Positions 62,790 to 64,000 of a DNA stretch of 64,000 nucleotides are shown in pieces. Each line of letters opens with the position of its first letter. The first letter of the stretch is position 1. The stretch lies in the NCBI GenBank assembly GCA_963575745.1, contig CAUYUJ010009557.1:646005-710004 (forward strand). Reading direction: 5' to 3'. The stretch comes from Prorocentrum cordatum (taxonomy: Eukaryota > Sar > Dinophyceae > Prorocentrales > Prorocentraceae). The position numbers and the translations under genes were made by a program. The notes beneath the pieces are model-generated. The model did no database searches. It was not told the DNA's origin and saw nothing but the letters and a program-made list of their open reading frames with translations.

Positions 62790-62905
62790 CAAGTGCACAG
62801 AAACTGGAGATCGGATCGAATCCAGATATGCATCGACTCGGGCTGCATCGGCACGAAGCCTAGGCCGAGTCGGATCGGACGCGCAAGGGCTGCCGGGATG
62901 CACAA
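62790..62905. repeat. GAATCG-rich dispersed repeat family C, copy near right edge
   Basis: gatcggatcgaatccag, then ggctgcatcggcacgaagc, then gccgggatgcacaacggc follow the family C order. It ends about 30 bases before the ATG at 62935. Confidence 0.5.
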
Positions 62906-62934
62906 CGGCGCCAAGTTCATGGGATTACCTCCGT

Positions 62935-64000
62935 ATGCTCCTTTGCCGCATGAAACCCTCACGTCTGAGACACTGGATACAAGCCAGGGGCATATTCGAC
63001 TTCGTCGGGCTAAGCCCACGGATTGCCACTTTTCTTGGATGCACTGGGGGTAAATTTGTGATGGCACCTTCGTTGTATCGTTATCACACGTCCATGTTGT
63101 TGGGCTGGAAGAAATTCGAACGCTCTGTTTGGTTGAACGCCTATTTCAAAGTAGAGTGCATGATGGAAGAAGCCAATGCTGCCCAACATGATCGCGAGTA
63201 CCTTTTCCGTCGGGTTCTTCAACCGCAGTGGGACGAAGACATCGGCAGCCAGTTCCATCAAGGCCAGCTCCTAGGATCACGACATCGCAGACTGCACATC
63301 GACAGCACATTTTGTGCTCATGAGTTACGACTCTATCGGGCCATGGCAAACAAAACATGGCTACCCAAACTGAATGACGAATCACGTTGGCCATATGTGT
63401 CACGTATTTCCCAATGGTTGGAAAACTTACGAGTGCAGATCTTTGATGCGTGTTGTCCAGCGCCACCTCACGAAGACTGCATCAAGTACTCATCCAATAT
63501 ACGAGATGTACGGGTTCTTGATGACATCAAGAAGTTGCAGCATTTGCTATACGTGGGCCCCCCAGACAAGTTCCAGGCCTTGGTGGTACAGAATGTTTTC
63601 ATATATCAGAACGATATGAAGGCACACCTGGCCAACATGGAGTTTTATGCCCCCCTACGTGACGCCCAGCACGAACGCCAAGCCATGCAAAATTGGGACG
63701 CTATTCATCGTCGTTGTTCCCCGACTCTACGCGAGCATTCCGGCATACAGGGTATATGGTCTCACAGAATGCTGTATTACATTTTTGGGAACTGGCCGTC
63801 CCTGTGGCAAAGTTTCCGATCAGGCGCGACGCCCTTCTTCTATTCAAAGTTCCAGGGCACGTACAAGCTACACAAGATGGAGGATATAGATATGAAGAAG
63901 ACGCAAAATCTTAAGACTTATCCGACTCACTTGGTTCCTGTGCGACCAGTTATTAATTCAATTGGGGACTGGATGAAACGAGCGGCATATTGGATTGGAC
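62935..64000 (+). CDS. Partial ORF: unknown N-terminal domain plus probable RT start
   Basis: The frame is open from 62725 to the window end (more than 1270 bases, no stop) and is cut by the edge. I chose the ATG at 62935 because bases before ~62905 belong to dispersed repeat C; 62743 and 62950 are alternatives. GC is lower here (40% in the line starting at 63481) and composition is that of an ordinary protein. Residues ~1-300 (for example MAPSLYRYHTSMLLGWKKFE, LHIDSTFCAHELRLYRAMA and WLENLRVQIFDACCP) match no family I know. ATPFFYSKFQGTYKLHK (YKLHK 310-314) and PVRPVINSIGDWMKRA (R337) resemble the fingers of reverse transcriptases of the Penelope-like or related type (a KxHK step followed by RPIxSxxG). 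The catalytic part would lie beyond the edge. The RT reading is inference; an unrelated enzyme is possible. Confidence 0.7.
   Translation, partial: MLLCRMKPSRLRHWIQARGIFDFVGLSPRIATFLGCTGGKFVMAPSLYRYHTSMLLGWKKFERSVWLNAYFKVECMMEEANAAQHDREYLFRRVLQPQWDEDIGSQFHQGQLLGSRHRRLHIDSTFCAHELRLYRAMANKTWLPKLNDESRWPYVSRISQWLENLRVQIFDACCPAPPHEDCIKYSSNIRDVRVLDDIKKLQHLLYVGPPDKFQALVVQNVFIYQNDMKAHLANMEFYAPLRDAQHERQAMQNWDAIHRRCSPTLREHSGIQGIWSHRMLYYIFGNWPSLWQSFRSGATPFFYSKFQGTYKLHKMEDIDMKKTQNLKTYPTHLVPVRPVINSIGDWMKRAAYWIG

Overview
The window looks like repeat-dominated nuclear DNA of a dinoflagellate, most plausibly a GC-rich Prorocentrum-type genome. This is inferred, not measured. The grounds are a very GC-rich base composition, almost no ordinary genes in 64 kb, non-LTR retroelement fragments of the style common in dinoflagellate genomes (an RNase H plus zinc-ribbon module, and a reverse transcriptase with a C-terminal restriction-like endonuclease), very long imperfect trinucleotide arrays, and many short inverted-repeat elements. 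Most apparent open frames are by-products of triplet arrays or of GC-rich DNA that rarely contains stops. I found no tRNA, rRNA, splice-leader or CRISPR sequence and no conserved single-copy cellular gene.

Protein-coding traces are all retroelement-like. (1) 26585-27931 (+): an intact stand-alone RNase H/zinc-ribbon ORF between inverted arms. (2) 32827-33230 (+): a decayed reverse-transcriptase palm/thumb remnant. (3) 35575-38650 (-): a multiply frameshifted LINE (RT, thumb, zinc region, RNase H). (4) 54080-54620 and 54850-54960 (+): RNase H fragments in reversed order. (5) 57407-60039 (-): a SLACS/CRE-like LINE, nearly intact, with one frameshift. (6) 62935-64000 (+): an open frame running off the right edge, with lower GC than its surroundings, an N-terminal domain I do not recognise and a probable reverse-transcriptase start. 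The last is the strongest candidate for something undescribed.

Repeat layout. 0-2 kb: strand-asymmetric pyrimidine/purine tracts and triplets. 2-10 kb: MITE-like elements and a composite repeat with 83-bp and ~72-bp internal arrays. 10-15.1 kb: a GTC/GAC array, then a ~130-bp core repeat family that precedes a ~3.5-kb (AGT)n array. 15.7-26 kb: a second composite repeat and a dense series of small inverted-repeat elements. 28-35 kb: GTC arrays, C-run-rich DNA and a CCCAAGACGG-like minisatellite. 38-56 kb: more MITEs, a CAT/TCA array, a ~100-bp tandem array and the first copy of a composite element carrying a 73-bp repeat. 60-62 kb: a MITE containing a GGA expansion, then the second composite copy with eight 73-bp units.

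The window reads as successive insertions: LINE remnants (possible sources of machinery), many non-autonomous elements with terminal inverted repeats and in some cases visible target-site duplications, and tandem or triplet expansion inside or beside those elements. Coordinates of repeat families were aligned by eye and may be off by a few bases.
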